Assembly (NCBI GenBank): GCA_947579605.1
Contig: OX388325.1
Location: 12,209,572 to 12,273,571 of the forward strand
Length of the DNA stretch: 64,000 nucleotides
Direction of reading: 5' to 3'
Source of the DNA: Athripsodes cinereus
Taxonomy: Eukaryota; Arthropoda; Insecta; Trichoptera; Leptoceridae
A program made the position numbers and the translations under genes. This document shows positions 14,601 through 24,584 of the stretch, in pieces. How positions within the stretch are numbered: the stretch's first letter is position 1; each line of letters begins with the position of its first letter. The notes below the pieces were generated by a model. That model was given only the letters and a program-made list of their open reading frames with translations. It did not search any database and was not told the DNA's origin.

Positions 14601-15411
14601 ATGCCGAGATGTCGTCAGGATTAACTGTAGGTAGGGATGGGATTCTATTCTCTACAGTTTGACTATATTTCATCCAGTCAATCCTTGCAAGATTGTGCCT
14701 CTTTATTTTTAGTGAGAGCGAAGAAGAAAGAATGAAAGGTTGTGGTGGTACGAGCAGAATTGGGAAGTGATCACTTCCACAAGGATCGTCCATCACAGAC
14801 CAGGAGTAAAGGGGTGAAAGAGAAGGGTCGGCGAGTGACAGGTCCACTGCGCTGGGGCACTGGTTGGGATTTTGGAATCTAGTTGGGTTCCCATTATTGA
14901 GAAGGCATAAGTGGGATTCATTCATAAGGTCAAGGATCTGACGACCCATTCTGTCGGATTGGCTTGAGCCCCACAGGTTATGATGGGAATTGAAATCTCC
15001 CAATATTAGGCAGGGAGGAGAAAAGAGAGAGAAGAGTGACGTGAGTGAGTCCAAATTAGGCTTTGGAGAGGGGGGAATGTATATAGAATATATATTGATG
15101 TTCAGGATTTGAATTGCACAGATCTCGTAGCTACGGTTAGAGGTAGTAATTGTGATGGGAAAGAAAGGAATTTGTTTTTTGATGAAAATGGCAGAACCAC
15201 CTTTACCATCAACGCGGTCATCCCGAACACAATGGTAGCCCGGGATGCTGAAATGAGATCCCGGGATTAGCCACGTCTCCTGGACCACCGCTACGTCGAT
15301 GGAAGAGGTTGACAGAAGACTGAGAAGTTCATTTTTTTTATTGCTAAGACTTCTACAGTTCCACTGCAGAATCTTAGGGAGAAGAGGGGGAGGGGGTTGG
15401 GGATTGCCCAT
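11698..15411 (-). CDS. LINE ORF2: endonuclease, reverse transcriptase, RNase H
   Basis: A 1237-residue polyprotein that nicks the target and copies the element RNA there. An APE-type endonuclease fills about residues 10-230 (NCRSL, QETWL, GDFNSHHNLWG, SDHFPI). The reverse transcriptase covers about 450-760, with SYRPIALSS, CLDINSAFDNV, RGLPQGSVLSPILF and the catalytic YADDLFVY near 661. RNase H lies around 945-1080 with its acidic residues in YTDGSK, FTAECLAIREAL, LSDSQSAL and GNEAVDLLAK. Near 1172 a CDCQEEEDLDHLFFEC cluster is the usual zinc knuckle of this LINE group. All catalytic residues are present. The ATG at 15411 is used because it opens the frame just before the endonuclease; it overlaps the end of ORF1, so translation by reinitiation or frameshifting is likely. 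Confidence 0.92.
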   Translation of the reverse strand: MGNPQPPPPLLPKILQWNCRSLSNKKNELLSLLSTSSIDVAVVQETWLIPGSHFSIPGYHCVRDDRVDGKGGSAIFIKKQIPFFPITITTSNRSYEICAIQILNINIYSIYIPPSPKPNLDSLTSLFSLFSPPCLILGDFNSHHNLWGSSQSDRMGRQILDLMNESHLCLLNNGNPTRFQNPNQCPSAVDLSLADPSLSPLYSWSVMDDPCGSDHFPILLVPPQPFILSSSLSLKIKRHNLARIDWMKYSQTVENRIPSLPTVNPDDISACYEQFVELITESVESSIPKKSERKLRRPPPAPWWDQDCENAVNDRRLAALVFRRNKTQDNFIHFKHVEAKTKRTLKNKKKQGWKDFCSSLSPDTPLSRIWDNIKRFRGVFSPPKLHPSSDKWILEFADRLAPPSVPNHNEISHSYSHPPLGEIDKEFSDKELRLVLTCTSDTSPGIDGITYSLLQRLQTVSLEYLLNIINTIFITGKLPCSWKTQIIVPILKAEADPNLGQSYRPIALSSAIAKTTEHMVKNRLDWFIEGNRKLPPCLFGFRKRMGVMDSVATLVTDVHVSLSKRELLGGVCLDINSAFDNVIIPKLCAKLDHLGIPPTLSSFIRNLLSGRELIINARNHPPIRRTVHRGLPQGSVLSPILFNLYTHDISQSLSSDIQILQYADDLFVYSSNKSIDTLQASLQSSLSSLNCWMSDHGFTLSSQKCKSIVFSRKLHPVLLKVKVDQQLINSVNKIRFLGVILDSGLRWNSFIEHLHSKCQAGLNVMRAVSRVWWGCHPSTQKIFYTAFIRSHLDFGSFLIAPTSKKNLLRLDRIQSQSLRLITGAMRSSPVNALQVEAADPPLELRRQLVCDRFLVKILRIIDHPLSHKLQLLSYLVTHLPVWRGKDPPTLVTSYRKIQTPLLESFAVLPVYSMSFSTLSFKPKVILNLGVSNGTFAPRIFKSIIDSDWHDWHLIYTDGSKSDRGRTGAAFLFEDNTNKMFRLRDESSVFTAECLAIREALRALTIRQLKVKTLILSDSQSALQALLSPALSRPDDLLSLEIRDLLHKLQTSGVDVVLGWIPSHCGIPGNEAVDLLAKLATDLPNPSGSVSASDYTLLFDRNLIQSWQAVWSETSQLKGRKYALIQPDVSMKPWFSEILMSKADTSTICRMRLAHCCTRSHLYRIHVIDSPLCDCQEEEDLDHLFFECPINNIYPTLINDLAHYRVPLPTNISLLLSSRDQNIFKLLVLFLKTHLMKL

Positions 15412-16804
15412 GTTTAAAAAGTGAGAGAATAGAACTAATTTCGGATGCTACGTTGGACGGTATGTTACTATTGTTGATCTTAACTAAGTTTAGAATAAGT
15501 TCTAAGATGTATGGGATGGTTTGAATTGATAGTTGATTAGACAGGTCATGAGCTGAGCTATTAACTAGTCCAGCACCTTTTGGAATGGTAGGCTGTTGAC
15601 CGTTTGGGAAGAGTAAGAGATGATTGTGAGATGAAGAGGGTGAAGACAGGGGTTTGTGTGGCTGAACAGGTTTAAAGATTGTTTTCCTTTCGGAAAAGGG
15701 GGTGACTGTTTTGATTGCTTCTGCGTAAGATGGTTTTGCTACTGCATGGAGCCTACTCGCTTCAGCGTAACATATACTTTCCGTGGCCATGGAAACTTTG
15801 ATGTTCTTCTGTCTGATTGCCTCAGGACAGAACCTGTAAGTTGGGGAATGGTTGCCTTTACAATTTGCACATTTAATAGCATCGGCAGCAAGATCACATT
15901 CTTCTTTGTTGTGGATCCCTCCACATTTGTAACATCTGGAAACAGATCTGCATATTGTTTGGGAGTGTCCAAATCGGAAGCACTTGTAACATTGGAGAGT
16001 GGGATAAATGTATGGCTTCACCGGTAGAACAACTCGGTACATCGCGACATTAGAGGGGAGCACCTGACCATCAAAAGTGAGGACCACCTTGATGGTTGGG
16101 ATCCACTCCGTCGTTTCACCTTGTTTACTCTTCCGGCTCAACCTTCTGCACTTAATCAGTCGTCCTGATCCGGACTGTGGAATCTCAATGCCTTCCAAGA
16201 TCTCTGATTCGGGGATGTGAGGGGGAATCGAGACTACACCCATCCTCGTGATGTTGAATGAGGGTAGAAAAACATTAAAATTCTTATTTACGTTTTCCAA
16301 AGAAAGAAAGTGGTTAGCCGCCTTATAGTCAGTGAATTTAACTGCAAGCTTGTTGCGGCCAACCTTAGTTATCCCGTTCCAAGCTGTGGTAATCTGATTT
16401 TTAACTAAAAATTTCCCGAAGTCAATATCATGAAGTAGGCTATTGTCGGTTTTGGACACATGAACAACAAATGGACCTTTGTCCATATGGTTATATATCG
16501 TTCTTACATTGTTATTTACAGGATGCGAAGATGTGGGGAGGGTTTGAGAAGCTTGATAGGATGGGAGAAGAGTTTTGGGGGAAGTAGGTATGATTGTCGG
16601 GTCATTAGTAAAACAGGTCTCTTCATCGCTGAGGTTAAGTGAGTCCATAGTTTTGGCCCTTTTTTCCCCTTTCTTTTTTTTAGTTGTAACTACAACAAAT
16701 TCGGCAGGAGATGTAGGGGAGTCTCCTTGAAGGTCCAATGACTGAGTACTGGTGTCATAAGGAGGAGGTTTATCTGGAGGTCTGGGATTATGGAGTTCAT
16801 CCAT
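15374..16804 (-). CDS. LINE ORF1: gag-like nucleic-acid-binding protein
   Basis: A 476-residue protein from the ATG at 16804. The first 100 residues are Pro/Ser/Thr-rich with a basic KKKKGEKR patch. The middle (about 110-270) looks like the RRM-like domain of LINE gag proteins. Three CCHC zinc knuckles follow at about 275-330 (CYKCFRFGHSQTIC, CYKCGGIHNKEEC, CANCKGNHSPTYRFC), as expected for an ORF1p that coats the element RNA. A Ser/Pro-rich tail follows and the stop lies inside the start of ORF2. No damage is seen. Confidence 0.9.
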   Translation of the reverse strand: MDELHNPRPPDKPPPYDTSTQSLDLQGDSPTSPAEFVVVTTKKKKGEKRAKTMDSLNLSDEETCFTNDPTIIPTSPKTLLPSYQASQTLPTSSHPVNNNVRTIYNHMDKGPFVVHVSKTDNSLLHDIDFGKFLVKNQITTAWNGITKVGRNKLAVKFTDYKAANHFLSLENVNKNFNVFLPSFNITRMGVVSIPPHIPESEILEGIEIPQSGSGRLIKCRRLSRKSKQGETTEWIPTIKVVLTFDGQVLPSNVAMYRVVLPVKPYIYPTLQCYKCFRFGHSQTICRSVSRCYKCGGIHNKEECDLAADAIKCANCKGNHSPTYRFCPEAIRQKNIKVSMATESICYAEASRLHAVAKPSYAEAIKTVTPFSERKTIFKPVQPHKPLSSPSSSHNHLLLFPNGQQPTIPKGAGLVNSSAHDLSNQLSIQTIPYILELILNLVKINNSNIPSNVASEISSILSLFKHGQSPTPSPSSP

Positions 16805-16979
16805 GATTGGAAATTATGAGGAAAAAAATAAAGTCAGTAGTTCAATATGTTACACTGTTACACTTGTATATGGATGTGTCGAGTGCAATATCAAGGAATG
16901 CACCAATGCGGGTAACAATAACACACAATGGGCTTGGTAATTCTAATTACTTTTGAAGTTTGTACTTACTGATCGCGAG

Positions 16980-17265
16980 CACACTGTAATTGTCAAAAAA
17001 ATAAAAATTGCGTCAATAACACCAATATATATAAAATTGAAACACTGCAACCAAAACCAAATTTTAGGCAAAAATAAAATCGACCTCGAATATAAAACTT
17101 TAGGAAATTATTGTATTATATTCAAATTAGGTTTTATTTTTGCCGGCAAAAATAAAATAAGCAAAAACAAAATAAAACCGGCAAAAATAAAATTTAACTG
17201 GAATACAAATTTCTTAAACCTTATATTCGAACTAGATTTTATTTTTGCTGGTTTTATTTTATATT
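16980..17265. repeat. AT-rich repeat built on GGCAAAAATAAAAT motifs
   Basis: The motif GGCAAAAATAAAAT and its complement ATTTTATTTTTGCC recur several times with ATTCGA/TCGAAT spacers, and 17145-17163 is a palindrome (TTATTTTTGCCGGCAAAAATAA). Looks like an internally repetitive MITE; not coding. Confidence 0.45.
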
Positions 17266-17269
17266 CGCA

Positions 17270-17365
17270 CGGAGAAGACAGCTTGCATGTTTTATATGCA
17301 GCTGGTCCGCTGGCTACCCCACTTGTGGGATATGCCGTGATGGTATAGTAGTAGTAGTAGTAGTT
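17270..17365 (+). mobile_element. (TAG)n-tailed short element, 5'-truncated
   Basis: One of five copies in the window that share a core (CCCACTTGTGGGATATGCCGTG) and end in GATGGTATAG followed by TAG repeats. Only the 3' part of the family is present here. Confidence 0.6.
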
Positions 17366-17496
17366 TTATTTTATTTTTGCTGGCTAAAATAAAATCTAAC
17401 TCGAATGGAAACTTTGCCGGTGTTGAAAAACTTGGTGCCCAAAAATAATTAAAAGTGGTGACCAAAAAATAATTCTACATATAGCATAGTGCCCCC

Positions 17497-17622
17497 GTTA
17501 CTTTTTTGAAAGAGGTATTTTAAGAATATATTTATAAAGACAACTGAGGAGTTTTGAAACATTTCAAATTCTTATACCATTTTGAAAATTGGGCGAAGGG
17601 GGGGTGGGGGTTTGTAGGAATT
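17497..17622 (+). repeat. G-run repeat unit, copy 1
   Basis: Carries the family block GAGGAGTTTTGAAAC, TATACCATTTTGAAAAT, then a G-rich run. Related copies are at 18572-18725, 33862-34133 and 39664-39843. Confidence 0.55.
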
Positions 17623-18471
17623 TTAAAGTGAAGTAAAATTATCAAATGTTCCATATATGGAGTATAATGTAGTGCGGCCCGGTAGGAAATCTCATTCTGA
17701 AATTTGGCCCGGCTGCTGAAAAGGGTTGGCCACCCATGTAAGACCATTTTAATGTTTTGTTTTGCTTTGAACCTTGAAAATGGCTCCAATTAGAACGAAA
17801 AGAAGTATCATCTGGTATCAAAGAAGATGTTAATCGAACTCCAGCTAAATATAACAACTGCTCTATTTTTCATGGCGTAAAAAGTGGTTCTTTAGGCAAT
17901 TTATAAATTTGAATGAAAAATAGTTGTAACCTGATTTTTTTATAAATTGTAAATATTGTACATAATAAATCATTGTACATATTTGATTTTTAAATGCCAT
18001 TTTGATGAATTTACATATCTAATTCTAATATATAAAAGAAAGTCGTGTGTATTACACCATTTATATCTCAAGAATGGCTGTACCGATTTGAATGATCTCT
18101 GATTTGTTGGATTCTTCTCCGCCCGTAATAGCCGATAGGCTATTAAAGTATCTTGGAAATTCACAGGAAGAGTATTTATGAAGATAATTATTTACGCCAT
18201 ACATTTCAAATTTCAATAAATAATGCAATATGGAGAGTCATTTTTAGAACAATGTTTGGTATACATGGCCTATTTTTAGAATAATATTTGTATACATTTT
18301 CAAATTAGAATCGTTATCCATACAATTTAACATCTGTGGTTCCGAAAATCATGGATAAGAATTATTATAAATTTAAAATGAATAGGCATCAACCTAAAAA
18401 ATAAATTAGTGCCTACATATATTACGTACAGCAGATAATAAACAAATGAATTTTATTTTTTTACACTACAC

Positions 18472-18781
18472 CAGTGATTCCCAAAGTCGTCCAGGAGACT
18501 TGACGTTGGTGTGACTAAAAAATGGGGATGGTTCACGAGTCATAAGCGTAGGTCCACGAATCCATAGTTAAAGTATCGGATATTCGGTAAAAGTACCAGA
18601 TACTTAATGATTCGAGTAAATATTCTTCTTTAAGAAAACCAAGGAGTTTTTTAAATATTTCAAATTCCTTTACCATTTTGAAAATTCGACGACGGGGGGA
18701 GGGGGGGTAGAAATGCAGGGGGAACCACCAGCAAAATTTTGAAAGTGGTCTATGAGAAAAAAAAATGTTTGGGAAACTCTG
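18472..18781. mobile_element. hAT-type MITE, 310 bp
   Basis: The left end CAGTGATTCCCAAA and the complement of the right end CAGAGTTTCCCAAA are hAT-like terminal inverted repeats. It is flanked by an 8-bp duplication, CACTACAC (18464-18471) and CACTATAC (18782-18789), with one mismatch; 8 bp is the hAT hallmark. It contains a copy of the G-run unit. Confidence 0.75.
18572..18725 (+). repeat. G-run repeat unit, copy 2
   Basis: Same block as copy 1 (AAGAAAACCAAGGAGTTTT, ACCATTTTGAAAATTCGACG, then G-run and TAGAAAT), here inside a hAT-type MITE. Confidence 0.55.
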
Positions 18782-19224
18782 CACTATACGATGACACACT
18801 TGGACAATTACGGGACATTGTAAAGAGATTAAACCGTTCATTAATCATTCATTGATTCTTCGGTGGTACGAAGTTCGCTGGGTCAGCTAGTAACTTATAT
18901 AGTGGTGTTTGTAAGTCACTAGACTACTTAGTTAAAATATTATCCCTTATGAAGTATGAATGTCTTTTAAAACAAAACTAGTGTAATGTCAGTTATTCGA
19001 ACATGTAAAATAATAATGTAGTTCTTCTGTCCATGGCAAAATTATTATAATTTATTGAAATGACAGTCCTAAGCCTGCAAAGTATGAAGGAAAATCAAAT
19101 ATTCTCTGAATTATCTCTCTGTTAATTACTAAGAATTGATTTTCATAATCACAAAATTACATAAATGTGCATTGCCTGTGTATGTACTCTGTATGCATCC
19201 TATATTTTTATTAGTATATGTACT

Positions 19225-19345
19225 ACATTCATCTATTACTATACCATCACAGCATATCCCATAAGTGGGGTAGTCAGCAGACCAGCTGCATGTAAGAAAC
19301 ATGCAAGCTGTCCTCTTCGTGCCAATATAAAATCAAGACCACATT
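19225..19345 (-). mobile_element. (TAG)n-tailed short element, minus-strand copy
   Basis: The reverse complement carries the core GGGATATGCTGTGATGGTATAG with only one or two TAG units, plus the upstream part GGCACGAAGAGGACAGCTTG. Confidence 0.6.
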
Positions 19346-19418
19346 CATGACTGAATATTTTTGACATGGAAATATTCACTGAACTAATAGTACTAAATTA
19401 TAAATAAATTATTATTTT

Positions 19419-21345
19419 GAGTTTATCGTAATTAATAATACAAATATAATATGGTCTATATTTTGTGTTTGTATTTATTTAAATGTTATTGTTCCTATAC
19501 ATAGAATTTGTTTCTGATGCTAAAGTGATCTAAATTTTATTGTTTTGAGTTTATCATAATTAATAATACAAATATAATATGGTCTATATTTTGTGTTTGT
19601 ATTTATTTAAATGTTATTGTTCCTATACATAGAATTTGTTTCTAATGCTAAAGTGATTTAAATTTTATTGTTTTGAGTTTATCATAATTAATAATACAAA
19701 TATAATATGGTCTATATTTTGTGTTTGTATTTATTTAAATGTTATTGTTCCTATACATAGAATTTGTTTCTAATGCTAAAGTGATTTAAATTTTATTGTT
19801 TTGAGTTTATCATAATTAATAATACAAATATAATATGGTCTATATTTTGTGTTTGTATTTATTTAAATGTTATTGTTCCTATACATAGAATTTGTTTCTG
19901 ATGCTAAAGTGATTTAAATTTTATTGTTTTGAGTTTATCATAATTAATAATGCAAATATAATATGGTCTATATTTTGCGTTTGTATTTATTTAAATGTTT
20001 ATTGTTCCTATACATAGAATTTGTTTCTGATGCTAAAGTGATTTAAATTTTATTGTTTTGAGTTTATCATAATTAATAATGCAAATATAATATGGTCTAT
20101 ATTTTGGGTTTGTATTTATTTAAATGTTTATTGTTCCTATACATAGAATTTGTTTCTGATGCTAAAGTGATTTAAATTTTATTGTTTTGAGTTTATCATA
20201 ATTAATAATGCAAATATAATATGGTCTATATTTTGTGTTTGTATTTATTTAAATGTTTATTGTTCCTATACATAGAATTTGTTTCTGATGCTAAAGTGAT
20301 TTAAATTTTATTATTTTGAGTTTATCATAATTAATAATGCAAATATAATATGGTCTATATTTTGGGTTTGTATTTATTTAAATGTTTATTGTTCCTATAC
20401 ATAGAATTTGTTTCTGATGCTAAAGTGATTTAAATTTTATTGTTTTGAGTTTATCATAATTAATAATGCAAATATAATATGGTCTATATTTTGCGTTTGT
20501 ATTTATTTAAATGTTTATTGTTCCTATACATAGAATTTGTTTCTGATGCTAAAGTGATTTAAATTTTATTGTTTTGAGTTTATCATAATTAATAATGCAA
20601 ATATAATATGGTCTATATTTTGGGTTTGTATTTATTTAAATGTTTATTGTTCCTATACATAGAATTTGTTTCTGATGCTAAAGTGATTTAAATTTTATTG
20701 TTTTGAGTTTATCATAATTAATAATGCAAATATAATATGGTCTATATTTTGTGTTTGTATTTATTTAAATGTTTATTGTTCCTATACATAGAATTTGTTT
20801 CTGATGCTAAAGTGATTTAAATTTTATTATTTTGAGTTTATCATAATTAATAATGCAAATATAATATGGTCTATATTTTGGGTTTGTATTTATTTAAATG
20901 TTTATTGTTCCTATACATAGAATTTGTTTCTGATGCTAAAGTGATTTAAATTTTATTGTTTTGAGTTTATCATAATTAATAATGCAAATATAATATGGTC
21001 TATATTTTGGGTTTGTATTTATTTAAATGTTTATTGTTCCTATACATAGAATTTGTTTCTGATGCTAAAGTGATTTAAATTTTATTGTTTTGAGTTTATC
21101 ATAATTAATAATGCAAATATAATATGGTCTATATTTTGTGTTTGTATTTATTTAAATGTTTATTGTTCCTATACATAGAATTTGTTTCTGATGCTAAAGT
21201 GATTTAAATTTTATTATTTTGAGTTTAACGTAATTAATGATGCAAATGTAATATAGTCTATCTTTTGTGTTTGTATTTGTTTAAATGTTTGATATTGTTC
21301 TTATTCATAAAATTTGTTTTTTTATCACGCTATGTATAATAATGT
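19419..21345. repeat. tandem satellite, 15 units of 128/129 bp
   Basis: Units start with GAGTTTATC at 19419, 19547, 19675, 19803, 19931, 20060 and then every 129 bp to 21221. The first four units are 128 bp; a one-base T insertion (AATGTTATTG to AATGTTTATTG) makes later ones 129 bp. Units are nearly identical apart from the first and last. Variant bases (GTG/GCG/GGG after TATTTT; TTATTATTTTGAG against TTATTGTTTTGAG) recur every three to four units, showing multi-unit duplication. Non-coding. Confidence 0.95.
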
Positions 21346-21439
21346 TTAATTTTGTAAAAGGCGTAAGCCATTTATTTGTTAAAATAAAATAAAAATAAAA
21401 TAAATGAACAAACTAATACCATAGGTTTTGTTGTTGTCA

Positions 21440-21830
21440 TGTTTTGCAAAAGAGAGCAATTAGAACTCTTCTTAGCATGAAATCCAGGGAATCTTGCAGA
21501 AATGTATTCAGAGAGCAAGGAATATTAACCATGCCATCACTTTATATTTATGAGTGTATATGTTATGCTAAGAAACATTTAGATAACACATCACTTAATG
21601 AAAATTTTCATAATTATAATACGCGATTAAAACATAAAATCAGACCAGTAGAACACAGGCTCTCTAAGTTGAACCGTAGCTTTTTGTGTCTAAGTGTAAG
21701 ACTATACAATAAGCTTCCGGATAAAATTAAGTGCGATGATGTATTGATCTTTCGGAGAGGGGTGAAGTTTTACTCTATTGACGAAATGATAAATGAATAA
21801 TATTTCCTCATTGAATTAATACATATTTTA
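21440..21830 (+). pseudogene. LINE reverse-transcriptase C-terminal fragment
   Basis: The translation QKRAIRTLLSMKSRESCRN through HNYNTRLKH, NRSFLCLSVRLYNKLP ends with a stop at 21799. QKRAIR and HNYNTR blocks are typical of the C-terminal region of Jockey/CR1-like RT polyproteins. The catalytic domain is absent; the upstream side runs straight into the 129-bp satellite. Confidence 0.75.
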
Positions 21831-22295
21831 AAATTTGACGTTGTGGGTCCGGACTCTTTACATCCGTGACTACATAAAATTATTTAATTTGATATTTTAT
21901 TTGACTTTATTTGTTTCTTTGATTGACTGTATTTGAAATTATGAAATTGTGATTAATTATATAAAATGTATATATGACGAGTCCAAGTGCCTCCATAATA
22001 GGGGCCTAGGGACAATAAGAAACAATAAACAATAGGACGATTGTACTAGATCAGATTGCTCCCAAAAGTGTCCGAGCAAGAACCAGCCTAATACAATTGA
22101 GATTTTGTTAGAGTTTGAATAAAAAAATCGGTGCATTTAGAATTATGCACAAAGATCTTTATATATCTATACACTAATGTTGCTATAGAACAAGCGTGTG
22201 TTCTACAGACTCGTAATATACACAAACGTATTAGGCTTACAATAAATGTTTTGTTAGGCTTTCATTTATGATTATTATTAACTTTATATTTAGTA
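21831..22295. other. gene-free stretch, LINE 3' region
   Basis: Probable 3' untranslated part of the preceding LINE fragment (near 21841-22020), then AT-rich sequence with no further feature I can name. Confidence 0.3.
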
Positions 22296-22560
22296 GGAAG
22301 TGCAGTACACTCATGCCTTTACCAGCAGTCGTCGCTGGGCTGGACATGTGCAGAGAATGCCGTCTCCACGGGTATCAAAAAGGATCCTTGAGGGACAACC
22401 GGGTGAGAAAAGAAGAGTTGGCAGACCCAGGCTGAGATGGGAGCATGAAGTGAGGAAGGACGCAAACCAACTACTGCAGGTGACAAGAGGAATTGGAGGC
22501 GAGGGCTGATGGAGGCTAAGGCTCGATATGAGCTGTAGGGCAATGGAAGCAGACTTTTAA
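22296..22560 (+). pseudogene. RTE-like LINE 3' fragment
   Basis: Encodes RRWAGHVQRMP, RVSKRILEGQP, GRPRLRWEHEVRKDANQLL. The WxGHVxRM ... GRPRxRW pattern marks the C-terminus of RTE/R-type LINE polyproteins. 5'-truncated, no catalytic residues. Confidence 0.7.
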
Positions 22561-23110
22561 AAAATTAAATTATTTTTTCATAGTTTTACATACTCTTATC
22601 AAATACATTACTAAGTCTTATACTTGAACAAAACTGTGCACATCGTAGAAAAATGTGCTATCCGACAGTAATTAGCAGAGAATTGTCCTTTTTTTATAAA
22701 GATGAATCTGGATAATATATTTTTAAATTGAATAAAGAAAATAAGGAATGAAAAACACAACAAATTGAAATTTGAAACTGTTCTTATCTTTATTCAAATT
22801 ATATTCTATTCTATAATCTGATTACACATTACAAAAGCAAATGTACATTAAATACACAAGAAAAATTATAAATTGCACAAATCATTGCCTAACTATTCAT
22901 AACAATTGTGAAATTATACATTTATTTCTACAACAAGAGCAACTGTATTTCATAAATTATTATATACATTGTTTCCAGGCCGAAGTTGCTCATTAAAAAT
23001 CAACTTTTTTATGTAAAAAACGCAATTGGTTCAAGTTTTACCACTTTTTTTAATAATTGAGTGACCTGGTTTTGTTTTACAATGTAATTGTCATATTTCT
23101 AAGTCCAAAC
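22561..23110. other. gene-free stretch
   Basis: AT-rich, with A/T homopolymers and no recognised element boundary. A similar block (AAAACGCAATTGGTTCAAGTTTTACC, TAATTGAGTGACCTGGTTT) recurs near 46740-46800, so at least 22990-23070 is an interspersed repeat. Confidence 0.35.
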
Positions 23111-23356
23111 ATGTCACTCAGTTATGAAAAAAGAGCGAAACTAAAACCATTTGTTCTACATGCTGCGATTGCGGTCTGGGCGAGGAGATGCTTGACCATG
23201 TTTTCCCAGGGTAGGTCCTACCCTATCAGGGATGCCTACGACATTTACATAGATGCACTTGAAAACGATTGCCATTTTCCATCCGATAATATGACATCCG
23301 ACACAATCCATTTGTCCCTTCTCAAATCGATAAAGGCAAATTTTATTATTCTCTAA
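23111..23356 (+). CDS. unrecognised small ORF, 81 residues
   Basis: From the ATG at 23111 the frame encodes MSLSYEKRAKLKPF, HAAIAVWARRCLTMF, RDAYDIYIDALENDC and stops at 23356. The composition (balanced charges, few low-complexity runs) is more protein-like than the AT-rich surroundings. I recognise no domain. It could be a fragment of a transposon protein or a decayed gene; nothing nearby helps, since the left neighbour is interspersed repeat and the right neighbour is LINE debris. Confidence 0.3.
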   Translation: MSLSYEKRAKLKPFVLHAAIAVWARRCLTMFSQGRSYPIRDAYDIYIDALENDCHFPSDNMTSDTIHLSLLKSIKANFIIL

Positions 23357-23599
23357 TAACTATCTTGTCCCTGACGATTTTATAACATTTTGACTGTTTT
23401 TGGCACAAACCATCCCTGTCGAATTCTGCACCATAAGAAAAAGAAGCATTTGTATTTTTTACATTTAAATATGGAGTTTTACAAAATAAATATCAACTCA
23501 ATAAATGAACATTTTTGCTGAATTCCGTCAACCGTTCCGTTTGTATTTTCCATAACGGATGAATTTGAGAAGTAACATTTAAAAACACTTCTTCTCAAA

Positions 23600-23886
23600 G
23601 TGCCATGTCAGGTCCCCCCGACGTCGGCTATCACCCTGGCATAGGCCTCTCTGTCCTGTGCTAGCCGAAACAGCTCTTCCACTTTCCGAACTCCGGTCAA
23701 CTCTCGGATATTTCTCAGCCAGGACATCTGCCGCCTTCCTACACCGTGACTTCCCTCAATTTTTCCCTTCAAAATGAGTTGGAGTAAACTATATTTCTCA
23801 TTTCGAAGTACGTGTCCCAAATATGTCATCTTCCTCATCTTTATATTGGATAACATCTCTCTATCTGTTCTAGCCCTCCGCAACAA
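23600..23886 (-). pseudogene. RTE-like LINE 3' fragment
   Basis: The minus strand reads MLRRARTDREMLSNIKMRKM, TYLGHVLRNEKY, GRRQMSWLRNIRELTG, FRLAQDREAYARVIADVG. YLGHVLRN and the RxxWLRNIR block are hallmarks of RTE/BovB-type RT C-termini. Truncated at its 5' side. Confidence 0.75.
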
Positions 23887-24498
23887 ACAAAAAACACACT
23901 CTTTTTATTTTAATTCAGTATGAAACATTATCAAAACATTATGGAAAGTGAACATGTTCATTAACACATTATTATCCTGTACTTTCACTAAGACACACAC
24001 AATTTAGGTTTTTTGTAATTGTTTCAAAACTGTAGTTTTTTCCCCTTTTTTAATAACTAGACAATTTTTTTTAAGATGCGCCATTTTGTGTAAAAAGCCA
24101 CCGCAAGGGCCCATTCAAGAATCATAACATTTCCTGAACAATAGGGTCTTTAATCCTGCCTTGAACACCTCCACACTCTCCCGAGTTTGCAAATCATAGG
24201 GCATTTCAACAGAATAACTATTTATATTCTTTCCTTTAAAGTTAATTTTCTGAATATTATGTTTCAAACAGACTGACTGAAACATTTATTAATTATTTTA
24301 TTCTTCTTGCACATCATCATTTATATAACAAAATCAACAAATCAATTTACATTTAAAAAATGCGATGATATGCAGTGGCGAGATTACCACTATGTTAGTG
24401 AAGTTGATATTTTCAACCGACGGTACTTGGTGGAAATTCATGTTGAATTAATTAAAATAAAACACTTATTCATAGTATATCCACGGTGACTTTATTGG

Positions 24499-24544
24499 AC
24501 GCGAGCCGGCTTTCAAGAGCTTCCGCTCTCATCATCAGGCTGGC
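24499..24544 (-). ncRNA. hammerhead ribozyme-like motif, left arm
   Basis: On the minus strand: CTGATGA (24538-24532), stem II GAGAGC/GCTCTT with a GGAA loop, GAAA (24514-24511), the palindrome GCCGGC (24510-24505), then T-C, giving the expected A15.1-U16.1 pair with cleavage after 24503. Stem I is weak (two pairs next to the core, then mismatches). Very short palindromic stem III is typical of Penelope-type hammerheads, which work as dimers. Activity uncertain. Confidence 0.5.
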
Positions 24545-24584
24545 GAAAAGTAAAGAAATTACAAGTTGGTAACGAATATATATA

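Larger units (their letters stand above)
11580..16930 (-). mobile_element. non-LTR retrotransposon (LINE) with RNase H, both ORFs open
   Basis: A two-ORF LINE. From 5' to 3' on the minus strand: a leader of roughly 100 nt, ORF1 (16804-15374), ORF2 (15411-11698, overlapping ORF1 by 38 nt in another frame), a 3' UTR of about 115 nt and a tail of (GA)n. Endonuclease, reverse transcriptase, RNase H and C-terminal CCHC in that order are typical of the I/LOA group of LINEs. No stop or frameshift interrupts either ORF, so it is young and possibly mobile. The exact 5' end is not visible and I could not find a target-site duplication. Confidence 0.85.

Noticed and set aside
19419..21345. CRISPR array
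   Set aside because: Units are contiguous 128/129-bp repeats without unique spacers, in a eukaryotic genome.
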